From an uncultured Desulfobacterales bacterium (GTDB taxonomy: Bacteria; Desulfobacterota; Desulfobacteria; Desulfobacterales; JAHEIW01), in the NCBI GenBank assembly GCA_947259495.1, contig CAMYLV010000006.1:62001-126000 (forward strand): a stretch of DNA of 64,000 nucleotides. The letters run 5' to 3'. Positions within the stretch are counted from its first letter, which is position 1, and every line of letters begins with the position of its first letter. Shown here piece after piece: positions 8,281 to 17,791 of the stretch. The notes under the pieces were generated by a model. That model saw only the letters and a list, made by a program, of their open reading frames with translations, was not told the DNA's origin and searched no databases. The translations under genes and the position numbers were made by a program.

Positions 8281-8964
8281 CTAAAGTTCAATCGATTCCC
8301 CGGGGTTCATTACGTTTACTTTTGCAGTGGTTTCTTTCTGTACCCGCTCGGCCCAGGCGTGAGGATCCTGCTTGATGACATCAAAGGTGTCGTAATGAAT
8401 GGGAACCACCCGTTGCGGTTCGATTAGTTTGACAGCACGAAGCGCATCATCGGGGCCCATGGTAAAATTGTCACCAATGGGCAATATCGCCAGATCGATG
8501 CCCTCCTCACCGATCAGCTTCATGTCGTAGAAAAGACCGGTGTCACAGGCGTGATAGATTTTTTTGCCTGCGATATAAAATAAAAACCCACAGGGGTTGC
8601 CACCGTAGGACCCATCCGGCAGTGCCGATCCGTGCTGGGCGATGGTCAGCTTGACCCGCCCCCAGGGATAATCGAAGCCGCCGCCGATGTGCTGTGGATG
8701 CGTATTTTCAACCCCCTGGTTGGCCAGCCAGATCTGGATCTCATAATTGGAGATGACCGTTGCCCGGGTTCGTTGGGCGATGTTGATCGTGTCGCCCAGA
8801 TGATCACCATGGCCGTGAGATACCAGGATATAATCCGTTTGAATCTCATCGGCCTTGCCGGATGCCAGAGGGTTGTCGCTGAGAAAGGGGTCGATCAGCA
8901 AACGGGTTTGATCGGTTTCGATCAGAAAGCAGGCATGACTGAACCAGGTAATTTTGATTGCCAT
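8281..8964 (-). CDS. Metal-dependent hydrolase, metallo-beta-lactamase fold (UPF0173/UlaG-like)
   Basis: 227 aa. The metal-binding motif HGHGDH is at about 50-55, with the later ligands in the AQHG, HACDTG and IHYDTF segments. This is the UPF0173/YtkL-like branch of the MBL superfamily, cytoplasmic hydrolases whose natural substrate is mostly unknown. The ATG at 8964 follows GGAGGG and is preferred over a longer frame to 8985. It lies 29 bp downstream of the parvulin gene and upstream of a terminator, so the two probably form one transcript. Confidence 0.88.
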   Translation of the reverse strand: MAIKITWFSHACFLIETDQTRLLIDPFLSDNPLASGKADEIQTDYILVSHGHGDHLGDTINIAQRTRATVISNYEIQIWLANQGVENTHPQHIGGGFDYPWGRVKLTIAQHGSALPDGSYGGNPCGFLFYIAGKKIYHACDTGLFYDMKLIGEEGIDLAILPIGDNFTMGPDDALRAVKLIEPQRVVPIHYDTFDVIKQDPHAWAERVQKETTAKVNVMNPGESIEL

Positions 8965-8993
8965 CTCAACCCTCCATTTATTCATCGTGAGAT

Positions 8994-9977
8994 CTATAAA
9001 AATTTTTCGATTTTGGCGCCGCTTCTAAGGCTCTGGATGTAAGTGTTGGCTTCTGAATCCATTTTCTGTTTTTTCAGGTGCTCTGAAAGCCGCTCTTTGA
9101 CATCGGCATAGGCCATCTTTTGAGCGGGTTTTTTATCAACGACTTTGATCAGGTGATACCCGAATTGGGTCTCGACGATATCACTGGTCTCGTTGGGTTT
9201 CAGGTTAAAGGCCGCTTCTTCAAAGGGTTTGACCATCTGGCCGCGCCTGAAATAGCCCAGGTCGCCGCCTTGCGGACCACTGGGTCCCTCGGAATAGGTT
9301 TTTGCTAACGTTGCAAAATCTTCTCCTTTTTGTGCTTTTTTCTGAACCGATTCGATTTTTTTGCGGGCCTCATCTTTTTGTGCCTGGGTAGCTGTGGCAT
9401 CCACTTTGACTAAGATATGGCTGGCCTGCACCTGTTCGGGTTGCTGGAAGAGCTGCGGATTGGCATCATAGTAAGATTTAACCTCTTCGTCGCCGATCTT
9501 AATCTTATCACCCACTTCTTTGTCGATCAGCTGTTGGATGGCCATGCCGCGACTGATCTGTTTCTGTACATCTGATTCGGTGAGTCCCATTTCGCTTAAC
9601 AGTTTCTTGAATTCGTCTTTGCTGGGATACCTTTGCTGGATTTTTTGAAATTGATCGGAAACCTCTTTAGGGTTAATTTTGATTCCTTTTTTCTCGCTTT
9701 CCTGAAAGAGCAATTCGCGGTCAATGAGGCTGTCCAGAACCTGGTTTTGCATCATACCCATTTGGGCTTGCGGAACCTGTTGCCCGCGCTGGTTGGCCCG
9801 TTTGACAAAAAAGTCCAGTTCACGATCAAAATTGTCTTTACTGATTGTAACACCGTTGACAACCGCCGCTTTGTCGGCAGGTGCTTTTTTCTCTGCGGCC
9901 AAAGCCAGAGTTGACACCATAATAAGCGCCAACACCATAAATAATTTAATAACCGGCCGGATCTGGGAAAAATTCAT
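8994..9977 (-). CDS. Periplasmic peptidyl-prolyl isomerase, parvulin type (PrsA/SurA-like)
   Basis: 327 aa. A signal peptide (residues 1-28, ending ALAA) precedes a SurA/trigger-factor-like helical chaperone domain (about 35-170) and one parvulin domain (about 185-285) with the hallmark ASHILVK, GGDLGYFRRGQM and FGYHLIKV motifs. It should fold or escort exported proteins in the periplasm. The start has AAGGAG eight bases upstream. The gene is first in a probable two-gene transcript with the MBL hydrolase. SurA usually has two parvulin domains, so this is closer to the one-domain PrsA/PpiD-like form. Confidence 0.92.
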   Translation of the reverse strand: MNFSQIRPVIKLFMVLALIMVSTLALAAEKKAPADKAAVVNGVTISKDNFDRELDFFVKRANQRGQQVPQAQMGMMQNQVLDSLIDRELLFQESEKKGIKINPKEVSDQFQKIQQRYPSKDEFKKLLSEMGLTESDVQKQISRGMAIQQLIDKEVGDKIKIGDEEVKSYYDANPQLFQQPEQVQASHILVKVDATATQAQKDEARKKIESVQKKAQKGEDFATLAKTYSEGPSGPQGGDLGYFRRGQMVKPFEEAAFNLKPNETSDIVETQFGYHLIKVVDKKPAQKMAYADVKERLSEHLKKQKMDSEANTYIQSLRSGAKIEKFL

Positions 9978-10397
9978 TTAATGGTCTCCTTTGAAGTTGT
10001 GTAAAAAAAAATGACCCCGAAGAGCCCCTTCTTTTAAGAAAAATATAAGGTAATCGATTAAAAAAATTAACTCTGAGATTTACAGGGCGCCCAGTTCTTT
10101 GTGTCCCTGTTTTATGAAACAATGCTGTTATTATAAAACACCGCCAATAAATTTTCAACCGTATCGCGATATTCGTGAAAAAATCGCTCGTATTCTGAAA
10201 TGATATGGCAAATCTTAATTCTGTAAGTTCTTTCCGGGACAGCACCCCATCAGCCGCTCCGTGATCTCGCCAATCTCTCTGAGAGATGAGACCGTCAGAA
10301 GAGTCATTGTATTGACCCGCCCTGTCGAGTGTGAAATAATACTCAAAAAAGTGGTTAACACCCTGCCTCTTCAACGCCTTAACCGGGAGGACGCGCC
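9978..10397. other. 420-bp divergent intergenic region
   Basis: Separates the parvulin gene (minus) from the aminotransferase gene (plus). It holds the predicted aminotransferase promoter at 10312-10340. A minus-strand frame through the region (to 10374) has no ribosome-binding site and no protein-like composition, so I leave it out. No repeats are seen. Confidence 0.5.
10312..10340 (+). promoter_or_regulatory. Predicted sigma-70 promoter for the aminotransferase gene
   Basis: TTGACC (10312-10317), a 17-bp spacer and AATAAT (10335-10340), each five of six matches to consensus. Transcription would begin near 10347, giving a leader of about 50 nt before the ATG at 10398. Confidence 0.55.
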
Positions 10398-11603
10398 ATG
10401 AAAGCTCAGGACTACATCAACCTGGAAGATGAACTCGGTGCTCATAACTACAAGCCACTGGATGTGGTCTTACAGCGCGGTGAAGGCATCTGGGTCTGGG
10501 ATGTTGCGGGCAAAAAGTATATGGACTGCCTGTCGGCCTACTCGGCGGTTAATCAGGGTCATTGCCATCCGAAAATCATGGGCACCATGATCGAGCAATC
10601 ACAGATACTGACCCTGACATCCCGGGCGTTCCGTAATGATCAACTGGGCCTGCTGTATAAAGAGCTCTGTGATTTGACCCATTCCCATAAAGTATTGCCC
10701 ATGAACAGCGGCGCCGAGGCGGTGGAGACCGTCATCAAGGCTGTCCGCAAGTGGGGCTATCAGGTCAAAGGGGTCCCTCAGAATCAGGCTGAAATCATCG
10801 TGTGTGAAAATAACTTTCACGGGCGCACGATCACCATCGTTGGTTTCAGCACCGATCCACCGTCGCGGGAAAATTTCGGTCCTTTTACCCCCGGTTTTAA
10901 GATTATCCCCTATGGCGACAGTGATGCCCTCGAAGCGGCCATCACTCCGAACACGGTGGCTTTTATGGCAGAGCCCATTCAAGGCGAGGCCGGTGTGATC
11001 ATCCCGCCCGATGGCTATCTGCGCAAAACCCGATCCATCTGTTCGCAAAACAATGTCGTCATGGTCCTAGATGAAATCCAGACCGGCCTGGGGCGCACCG
11101 GCAAGTTGCTGGCCGAAGAACATGAGGGGATTGAAGCCGATCTGACACTGATCGGTAAAGCACTTTCCGGCGGTTTTTACCCAATTTCAGCAGTGCTTTC
11201 CAACAAGGAGGTTATGGATGTTTTACGTCCCGGTGAGCACGGAAGTACCTTTGGCGGCAACCCACTGGCCTGTGCCATTGCGCGGACAGCGCTCAGGGTT
11301 CTGGTCGAAGAGGAAATGATTGAAAATGCCGCCCAGATGGGAGATTATTTTTTAGCGAATCTTTCCAAGATCAAGGCCCCGCATATTAAAGCGATGCGGG
11401 GCAGGGGACTGATGCTGGCCGTTGAGCTGACCGATGATGCCGGCGGTGCCCGCAAATTCTGTGAGCAATTGATGGCCCGGGGCTTGCTCTGCAAAGAAAC
11501 CCATGAAAACACCATTCGCTTTGCGCCGCCTTTGGTCATCAACCGGGCCGAAATCGACTGGGCCCTGGAGCGTATCGAAGCGGTTCTAATGCAACGCAAT
11601 TGA
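10398..11603 (+). CDS. rocD: Ornithine--oxo-acid aminotransferase
   Basis: 401 aa, the usual length. A fold-type I class III PLP aminotransferase: NSGAEAVET (103-111) holds the phosphate, VLDEIQTG (223-230) has the PLP-ring Asp, and K254 in LIGKALSGG forms the Schiff base. [13 protein letters not shown] and RAFRNDQ near the N-terminus are typical of ornithine aminotransferase rather than of acetylornithine or GABA enzymes. It would convert ornithine and a 2-oxo acid to glutamate semialdehyde and glutamate in the cytoplasm, linking arginine and proline metabolism. It is monocistronic, with a promoter upstream and a large inverted repeat downstream. Confidence 0.9.
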   Translation: MKAQDYINLEDELGAHNYKPLDVVLQRGEGIWVWDVAGKKYMDCLSAYSAVNQGHCHPKIMGTMIEQSQILTLTSRAFRNDQLGLLYKELCDLTHSHKVLPMNSGAEAVETVIKAVRKWGYQVKGVPQNQAEIIVCENNFHGRTITIVGFSTDPPSRENFGPFTPGFKIIPYGDSDALEAAITPNTVAFMAEPIQGEAGVIIPPDGYLRKTRSICSQNNVVMVLDEIQTGLGRTGKLLAEEHEGIEADLTLIGKALSGGFYPISAVLSNKEVMDVLRPGEHGSTFGGNPLACAIARTALRVLVEEEMIENAAQMGDYFLANLSKIKAPHIKAMRGRGLMLAVELTDDAGGARKFCEQLMARGLLCKETHENTIRFAPPLVINRAEIDWALERIEAVLMQRN

Positions 11604-11622
11604 AGCGGTCATGTCATTTCCC

Positions 11623-11770
11623 GAAAGGCGATATGAAATTTAAAGTACCGGTGTCCCGATATTTGGGACTATACGAGTGTCCTGATTAGACCCAAATGTT
11701 TGGTTGCCAATCATCCCAAATATCGGGACACTGCCTTGCTTCAGGGCAAACCATCCGCATATCGCCTTTC
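11623..11770. repeat. Nested long inverted repeat downstream of rocD
   Basis: Outer arms GAAAGGCGATATG (11623-11635) and CATATCGCCTTTC (11758-11770) match perfectly over 13 bp. Inner arms GTGTCCCGATATTTGGGA (11651-11668) and TCCCAAATATCGGGACAC (11714-11731) match perfectly over 18 bp. The whole forms a 148-bp cruciform or RNA hairpin that starts about 20 bp after the rocD stop. It may be a small palindromic mobile element or act in 3'-end formation; there is no T-run. Confidence 0.85.
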
Positions 11771-11900
11771 AAAAAATAACATGCCCGCTTTGCAACTTTG
11801 GCAGTGCCCAAGCGCTATTGCCACATTTCTTCCGGAAACTGATGCTCCTTTGAAAAAACCGAACCGGTTTCAAAACCTTTGTGCTTTGCATTTCTGCATT

Positions 11901-13163
11901 TTATAGGGAACAATAGAGGAACCCGCACACAGCCTTCGGGTAAAAAAAGGTGGATTTTGGGGGCATGGTGCAACCGCAGCCGCAGGCGCGTTTCACGTCC
12001 TCAATGCAAACGTCATTGGTAAGAATCGCCATCTGCGCTTTTGCCTTCATAACGGCGGTCATACATTTTGTGAAATTTCTTTCATATTCAATATTGTCCG
12101 AAGTATTTTGTTTCTTCCCCGGAATGCCCAGAATTTCCTCAATGATAAAATAATGCGCCACCGTTAGATCCAGCTGCTTTATCTGCTCCGGAAAATTCCA
12201 TTTCAACTCCAGGAAGGCTTCCGGTTTTAACCGGACCGCATACGCATTTTCTTTAAAAATAAGCCCGAATGTCCAGGGTTTGCCCAGAATGAACTCGTGA
12301 ATTTCGCCCGCATCCGCCACCGGCTTAATCTTAAAATTTTTTTCAAATTTTTTTATGATGGTGGTTTCATTAAAATGGTCCAGGCCTTTGATCAGGCGAT
12401 GGGTGGGCAGTATGCGGAGGTCATTTGCTTCGGTGTTGGTTAACCACATCAGGTGATAATTGTAGCCCTCATTGCCCGTATGGACCGGGTTGTTGATCAT
12501 TTGCTGCTTCATATAGGCCAGAGAACCGGCATAGCGGTGATGGCCATCAGCCAGAATGATCTGTTCGTCTTTTAACCGCTTTACAAATTTAGCAATAATG
12601 CTTTCATCCTGGATAATACCCATGGCATCAATTACTCCCTGGTAATCTTCCGCTTTGCAAATCGGGTCCTGAATGCAGGCATCCATATAGCGCTCCAGTT
12701 CAAACGCCTCATCCGTGTATAGCCCGTGCGTCGGACTGGCATTCAGCCGGGTTTCAGCCAGCAATTCGAGTTGCCCGGCGACGGCATCATCCATTGTGTT
12801 TTCATGCCTTAAAATGATATTGTCCTGCCATTCATGGACTCTGATCTTGCAGATAAACCCTTTGCGGCAATACGGTTCGGGTTCGGATGGTAACGAAAAA
12901 TATTGATAATATACGTAGATGCCGGGCACTGTATCCTGCATGATAACATTTTTCTGCTTCCATTCCTCTAAAACAGCGGCTGCGTTTTTAGCCGGTTGGT
13001 CCCCCCGGGGGATCGACAGGTGAATACTGTTCAACGGATTGCCGTAAAGCGCCTCGCGCTGCTTTTCAGAAGCAACGTCAAACAGCGGCGAGGTCAGTTC
13101 CCCGACATTTTTGAATAATGATGGGCGATACCGCCACGCTTTGAATGGTTTAATCTCGGCCAT
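11901..13163 (-). CDS. DUF1015 family protein
   Basis: About 420 aa, the normal size of the family. Family marks: IKPFKAWRYRP at the N-terminus, the LYGNPLNSIHLSIPRG region, ILADGHHRYAGSLAY in the middle, and a C-terminal MPPKSTFFYPK followed by a Gly-Phe. The CGCGCTMP just before that end is Cys-rich. The DGHHR motif suggests an enzyme, and the family has been linked to phosphorylated sugar or amino-acid metabolism, but no reaction is certain. I chose the ATG at 13163; the longer frame to 13250 adds unsupported sequence. The PlsC gene lies upstream on the same strand. Confidence 0.88.
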   Translation of the reverse strand: MAEIKPFKAWRYRPSLFKNVGELTSPLFDVASEKQREALYGNPLNSIHLSIPRGDQPAKNAAAVLEEWKQKNVIMQDTVPGIYVYYQYFSLPSEPEPYCRKGFICKIRVHEWQDNIILRHENTMDDAVAGQLELLAETRLNASPTHGLYTDEAFELERYMDACIQDPICKAEDYQGVIDAMGIIQDESIIAKFVKRLKDEQIILADGHHRYAGSLAYMKQQMINNPVHTGNEGYNYHLMWLTNTEANDLRILPTHRLIKGLDHFNETTIIKKFEKNFKIKPVADAGEIHEFILGKPWTFGLIFKENAYAVRLKPEAFLELKWNFPEQIKQLDLTVAHYFIIEEILGIPGKKQNTSDNIEYERNFTKCMTAVMKAKAQMAILTNDVCIEDVKRACGCGCTMPPKSTFFYPKAVCGFLYCSL

Positions 13164-13276
13164 GGTTCGACAAACTCTGGATCGACGGTCAACGCTGAAA
13201 GCTGCCTGAATTCGGCCTGTCATTATACGGTTGAATCGCGTCACATTCAAGCACCAAAATCATGCGGCAACACATC

Positions 13277-13996
13277 TTAATTGATGGTCAACCCTGAAAG
13301 TTCGGCAATCTCTGTCATCATGCGGTTAACCAACGTGTCTGCTGTTAAAGCCGGTCCCGCAGGGTACGCTTTGCCGAAGCTTACGCGGACGCGGGTTCGT
13401 CGGCCGCTGGCCGAATAATTGATGCCGACCGGAATAAAGGGCAACTCCAGGCGCGAAAGCACAAATTTGACCATGCCAATCTGGCCGGGTCCCATTTTGT
13501 CACGGTAATACGTACCTTCCGGGAAGATCACGATACCTTCTCCCGCTTTAAGAATGGCAATTGCGGTCTGCAAAAAGTGCCGGCTTGCGAGGGGACGGTG
13601 GCGGTTCAGGGGAATACCGCCCAGGGCGGAGCAGAACCAATTGCTCAGGGCATTTTGGAAGAGTTCATATTTGGCAATGTAGTAAAGCGGTCGGGGCGTT
13701 GCGAGACCCAGCAGAGGGATGTCTTCCCAGCGCTGATGTTTGACTAACAAGATAAATGCGCTGTCCCGGGGCAGGTTCTGCATGCCGCTGGCTTCGAGGC
13801 GGAAAAAGGGCAGGAGCAAGAGCCTGGCCAGAAACTTGAAGACCTGTAAAAAACATTCATTCCGCACCGACGGGTACTGCGTCAGATTGTGTTTTGGCCA
13901 AAGCGGCGATTTGTTCACAGCAACCAAACCTTCTCTTTTATTGGGCTTATTACCGGGTTGTATCAATCCAGCACTTTGGAAAGCGCCCGGGCGCAT
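13277..13996 (-). CDS. 1-acyl-sn-glycerol-3-phosphate acyltransferase-like protein (PlsC family)
   Basis: 239 aa. The catalytic HX4D is seen as HQRWED (H87-D92), and the acceptor-binding FPEGT is at 158-162, with a hydrophobic segment near 50-66 that would hold it at the inner membrane. It would acylate lysophosphatidic acid or a related lysolipid. The N-terminal 28 residues are uncertain; a GTG near residue 26 is an alternative start. It begins 58 bp after the MFS carrier gene on the same strand and may be co-transcribed with it. Confidence 0.85.
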   Translation of the reverse strand: MRPGAFQSAGLIQPGNKPNKREGLVAVNKSPLWPKHNLTQYPSVRNECFLQVFKFLARLLLLPFFRLEASGMQNLPRDSAFILLVKHQRWEDIPLLGLATPRPLYYIAKYELFQNALSNWFCSALGGIPLNRHRPLASRHFLQTAIAILKAGEGIVIFPEGTYYRDKMGPGQIGMVKFVLSRLELPFIPVGINYSASGRRTRVRVSFGKAYPAGPALTADTLVNRMMTEIAELSGLTIN

Positions 13997-14053
13997 TTGA
14001 CTTTGGCGGCTTCGGGGCCTTCCAGGTGGAGTATCTTATTTCCCAGATCAATT

Positions 14054-15325
14054 TCAACCAAAACGGTGTCTTTTCTCTTTTATGGCCAGACTGCTAACAA
14101 TGGCGATGACCGCCAGGGCGGCTGATAGCATAAACGCGATTTGATAATTGCCGGTTTTATCGAAGAACACCCCGCCCAGATAGGCCCAGAAGCCGCCACC
14201 AAGGTGGTGGACGGTGGTAATAAAGCCTGAAATCAAACCCACATGCGTAAATCCATAAAGCCGTCCCGACAGGGTTGTGGTCAGCGGTGCGGTAATCAAA
14301 AAGGTAAACCCAAATCCGGCTGAGAATATGAATAAGGTGATGGGGCTGCGATATTTTAAAACTATCAAAAACAAAATCAGCCGCAGGGCAAAGGTGATGA
14401 CGATGGGGGGTTTATTGCCGATCAGATCCGAGGCGGGCCCGGCAAGCAGGATTCCCCCCATGCTCATAAGGCCAAACCAGGCCATCATGTTGGCCGCTGT
14501 GGTGGGAGAGACACCATAATCGGTTACAAAAGGAACCAGATGCGCGGCCACCAAAAAATCACCGCTGCCGCAAACGAACATAAACGTCAAAAAAAGCCAG
14601 AATGAACGGGTTTTGGCGGCCTGCAGCAGGTTCAAGTCGTTTGGCTGCGAAATGCTATCATCTGATTTCGCGGGTGCGCTGGATGGATCCATCGATTCAT
14701 ACCCATAGGGTTTGAGACCCATATCTTCCGGGTCGCCCTTTATGACGGCAAAGGTTAGCACGGTATTTCCTGCCAGAATGATACAGCCGATCAGAATGTA
14801 TGATAACCGCCATCCGTAGGCTAAAACAAGCCAATTGATGATGGGGACCAGCACAAATTGGCCCAGACAGCTACCTGACAGGGCCAGACTGATGGCCAGG
14901 CCTCTGCGTCTGGCAAACCATTTGCTCATCAGGGCCGCAATCAACGGAATCGATGCACCGCCGGTGCCCACCGCAGCGAAAACGCCGTAAAAAAGATGGA
15001 ATTTCCACAGACGATCAACCCAGGCGGTGCTGATATAACCCGTTGCCAGCAGCACCGTTGAAACTAAAATGACCCACCGGGGTCCGTAGCGGTCATAAAG
15101 CTTGCCGGCAACACTCAAGGTCAGGGCGAAGAACACCATATTGAGGAAAAAAACCGATGAAATTGATGCCCGATTCCAGCCCATTTCGGCAAGCATGGGC
15201 TTAAACATGATCCCAAAGGAAAAACGGGCCCCGGATTGGAAAAAAAGGAGAAAAAAACTGACGGTCAGCACATACCAGCCATAGAAAACACGCGAAGTTG
15301 CGGCGCTTTTTTGTGAAAAGATCAT
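14054..15325 (-). CDS. MFS transporter, oxalate/formate-antiporter-like
   Basis: 423 aa with twelve hydrophobic segments. The first helix region VFYGWYVLTVSFFLLFFQSG and the loop motif GKLYDRYGPRWV (motif A) fit the monocarboxylate/OFA-like branch of MFS carriers. It should move a small organic acid across the inner membrane, but the substrate is not known. The ATG at 15325 starts just before the first membrane helix and is preferred over a longer frame to 15415. The downstream PlsC gene is on the same strand. Confidence 0.85.
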   Translation of the reverse strand: MIFSQKSAATSRVFYGWYVLTVSFFLLFFQSGARFSFGIMFKPMLAEMGWNRASISSVFFLNMVFFALTLSVAGKLYDRYGPRWVILVSTVLLATGYISTAWVDRLWKFHLFYGVFAAVGTGGASIPLIAALMSKWFARRRGLAISLALSGSCLGQFVLVPIINWLVLAYGWRLSYILIGCIILAGNTVLTFAVIKGDPEDMGLKPYGYESMDPSSAPAKSDDSISQPNDLNLLQAAKTRSFWLFLTFMFVCGSGDFLVAAHLVPFVTDYGVSPTTAANMMAWFGLMSMGGILLAGPASDLIGNKPPIVITFALRLILFLIVLKYRSPITLFIFSAGFGFTFLITAPLTTTLSGRLYGFTHVGLISGFITTVHHLGGGFWAYLGGVFFDKTGNYQIAFMLSAALAVIAIVSSLAIKEKRHRFG

Positions 15326-15562
15326 ATCATTCCGTTCTGATTGGATCAGTGAACGCGAGGAAAGTTGGAACAATTCAAAGCTCCATATCAGATGCGTTTG
15401 CCCGATTGCAAGCAACTCCTCATTCCAACGTTCAATTTATGGCATCCCGGTATAAAAGAGATTTGCGCTTGAAACCGGATCGATCAATTCTTATATAAAG
15501 TCTGAACATGCAATCTAAAAGGGCGCGAACAAGGCGCCATCGGGAGTAGAAAGAAAAGCAAT

Positions 15563-15949
15563 ATGGAAAACTGGATCCCATTTGCCGAAGGCGAATATGA
15601 CGTCGATCAGGTGCTTATCATTGCACCCGATGAGCGTGCGGTTGCCATTGAAAATGCGGTAATTGAAATCTTTGCCGCGGCCGGGGGGCAGCGCCATCTG
15701 AAAGGCAGCGGCCGGATTCAAAACATTCTGCTGGTGGAGTTGCTCGAGGACACCGACGATCTGGATCTCATTCTGGATCTGGGTGATGAGTATAAATACC
15801 GGCTCAAAAAACCCGAACTTCAATCCGGCAAGTTTTTTGCCCCGGACGCCAAATCATCGATTCAATTCAGACCCTCAGAGCCCTGGGAACCAATACCCCG
15901 GGCTGATTTTGCAAAGCTGATGTCACGAATCGACAGGATCGACATCTAG
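15563..15949 (+). CDS. Acidic hypothetical protein (128 aa)
   Basis: A small soluble protein with an alternating beta/alpha pattern and an acidic middle (LLEDTDDLDLILDLGDEY). No domain is recognised. It starts MENWIPFAEGEYDVDQVLII and lacks a signal peptide. A GGGAG sequence lies about 16 bases upstream with a second purine run closer. It is alone on the plus strand, divergent from the MFS gene and convergent with the GhrA-type gene. Confidence 0.65.
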   Translation: MENWIPFAEGEYDVDQVLIIAPDERAVAIENAVIEIFAAAGGQRHLKGSGRIQNILLVELLEDTDDLDLILDLGDEYKYRLKKPELQSGKFFAPDAKSSIQFRPSEPWEPIPRADFAKLMSRIDRIDI

Positions 15950-15974
15950 TTTATACCGCTTTATGGACGGTCGT

Positions 15975-16904
15975 CTAATAGCCCTTTTTCGGATCAACGA
16001 CATTCAGCAGGGGTTTGCCGGTTTGGGCACACTTATAATTTTCAATGATTTGCGGCGCCACGGCTTTGGCAAAGGTGATGCTGGAGATGTGGGGCGTCAC
16101 TATAATTTTGGGGTGGTGCCAGAACGGGTGGGTTTGCGGCAGGGGCTCGACCGCAAACACGTCCAGACAGGCGCCGGACAGCCGGCCGGAATCCAGCGCC
16201 GCAAGCAGATCTTTTTCAATCAGATGCTGTCCCCGGGCCACGTTGATCACATAGGCGCCGGTGGGCAGTTTATCAAATGTGTCATGGTTTAAAATGCCCC
16301 GCGTTTTGGGGGTCAAAGGCAGCATGCAGATCAGGATGCTGGCCTGAGATAAAAAATCATCCAGTGCATCCGCTCCGGCCAAACAGTCAACCCCCTCGAT
16401 GTTTTTGAATGTTTGACTCCAGCCGCTAACCGGAAAACCCAGGGTGCTTAGCTTATTCGCCACATCTGTGCCCAGCTGGCCCAGGCCCATGATGCCGATC
16501 CGCATGTCGGCAGCCAGCTGCGGTATCCGGGGCTGCCATTTTTTTTTAGACTGATCGGTCCGGTAGGCATCAAACTGACGGCAGTGGTTGAGGACACCTA
16601 AAACCACGTATTCGCTCATCGACTGCGCCATTGAATGTTCCACCACGCGGGTGATCGGCACTCCTGCCGGCAGATTTGGATCAGTCAGGATGTGGTCCAC
16701 CCCGGCCCCTAGAGAAGCAATACACTTTAGATTCTTATATTTATTAAATTCACCGGACGGATGATGCCAGCTGAGTGCGAATTCAATCTCATCCGCATCG
16801 CCGGTATCGGGCCAGATTCGAACATCGATACCCGGGTCCAGCAGGCTGAGATGTTTGACCCAGGAGGTAACTTTGGTGTCCGGTGCAATAATCAAGAATG
16901 CCAT
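15975..16904 (-). CDS. ghrA: D-2-hydroxyacid dehydrogenase, GhrA-type (glyoxylate/hydroxypyruvate reductase A)
   Basis: 309 aa, the usual GhrA length. The NAD(P)-binding glycine motif GIMGLGQLG is at 137-145. The catalytic trio is visible: R224 in NVARG, E253 in VEP and H272 in TPHIS. It would reduce glyoxylate or hydroxypyruvate (or another 2-oxo acid) with NAD(P)H in the cytoplasm. AAGGA precedes the ATG at good distance. It follows the TIM-barrel gene by 76 bp with a small CCCCAAA/TTTGGGG hairpin between them, and an FAD amino-acid dehydrogenase lies further upstream, suggesting shared 2-oxo-acid metabolism. Confidence 0.88.
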   Translation of the reverse strand: MAFLIIAPDTKVTSWVKHLSLLDPGIDVRIWPDTGDADEIEFALSWHHPSGEFNKYKNLKCIASLGAGVDHILTDPNLPAGVPITRVVEHSMAQSMSEYVVLGVLNHCRQFDAYRTDQSKKKWQPRIPQLAADMRIGIMGLGQLGTDVANKLSTLGFPVSGWSQTFKNIEGVDCLAGADALDDFLSQASILICMLPLTPKTRGILNHDTFDKLPTGAYVINVARGQHLIEKDLLAALDSGRLSGACLDVFAVEPLPQTHPFWHHPKIIVTPHISSITFAKAVAPQIIENYKCAQTGKPLLNVVDPKKGY

Positions 16905-16948
16905 CTTCGGCCGTCCTTTTCATTTGGTTTGCCGGTTAGCCTGTTGTG

Positions 16949-16966
16949 CCCCAAACCCATTTGGGG
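16949..16966. other. Short perfect hairpin between two co-directional genes
   Basis: CCCCAAA and TTTGGGG (7 bp, loop CCCA) lie between the TIM-barrel gene and ghrA. There is no T-run on the minus strand, so it is more likely an mRNA stability or spacing structure than a terminator. Confidence 0.45.
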
Positions 16967-16980
16967 AAAATATAAGGTCT

Positions 16981-17778
16981 TCAAGCTGCGGCAAGCATCT
17001 GAGCAAACCGCTCCCTGCTTTGCTTTAACGCCCGGCGGTCTTCTGAAAATATTTCCAGCGTGGCCGTGTCGTCGTATCCGCAGTGCTTGATGGCGCGCAC
17101 GATTTTTTTAAAGTCGATGACGCCGCTGCCCAGCGGCATATGATCATCACGTTTCCCAAAATTATCACTGACGTGCAGATGGCCAATGCGGTGGCCAAAT
17201 TTTTTGATAAATTCCAGAATGCGTCGGCCGTTTTTAGTGCCGATGTTGGCATGTCCGGTGTCCAGCGTTAGCTTAAGATCCGGAAAGCGCTGCATGATTT
17301 CAACAAAATCATCCGGCTCAACAAAGGCCCGGCACCTGGGAAACATGTTCTCAAGACACACACAAAGTTTCAGCGTTTGTGCGCGGTCGATAATCGCCGC
17401 CAGACTTTCATTTGCATGGGCCAGGGCGGTCTCTATCACATAGCTCCCCAGCCCCCCGATGTGGCCGGGGTGCAGAACGACCTTCCGGGCCCCGAGCTCG
17501 GCAGCGACTTCCAGCGAGTGAAACATTTCCTGCACGGATGCTTGCCGGATGCTGTCGGTCAGGTCGGCTGTGGAGACAAAGGTCGGCAGATGGCAGATGA
17601 CGGACATGCACCGGGAATTCAGGGTATTGACGATTGCGTGCATCTGTTGCCGCAGGGTCGTGTGGTGCGCCTGGGGCGGGTCCATCGTCAGCTCCAGATA
17701 ATCAAATCCCAGGGCGGCAATTTCGGCCAGCTCATCGGTGACCGGCTCGATCGGAAAATTCATTGCACCGTATTGCAT
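16981..17778 (-). CDS. Sugar-phosphate isomerase/epimerase-like TIM-barrel protein
   Basis: 265 aa. An AP-endonuclease-2-type TIM barrel: VVLHPGH, CLENMF, LTLDTGHANIG and IGHLHVSDN carry the His, Glu and Asp residues that bind the divalent metals. Members isomerise or epimerise sugars or act as endonuclease IV; the short size and the LENMF/DTGHAN motifs favour a carbohydrate enzyme. The substrate is unknown. Probable operon with the downstream ghrA-like gene. A composite repeat lies just upstream (17792-18016), between it and the FAD dehydrogenase gene. Confidence 0.85.
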   Translation of the reverse strand: MQYGAMNFPIEPVTDELAEIAALGFDYLELTMDPPQAHHTTLRQQMHAIVNTLNSRCMSVICHLPTFVSTADLTDSIRQASVQEMFHSLEVAAELGARKVVLHPGHIGGLGSYVIETALAHANESLAAIIDRAQTLKLCVCLENMFPRCRAFVEPDDFVEIMQRFPDLKLTLDTGHANIGTKNGRRILEFIKKFGHRIGHLHVSDNFGKRDDHMPLGSGVIDFKKIVRAIKHCGYDDTATLEIFSEDRRALKQSRERFAQMLAAA

Positions 17779-17791
17779 CGGTCCCTACCTT

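Noticed and set aside
9946-10374. 142-codon minus-strand frame upstream of the parvulin gene
   Set aside because: It crosses the predicted rocD promoter and the parvulin start, and has no ribosome-binding site.
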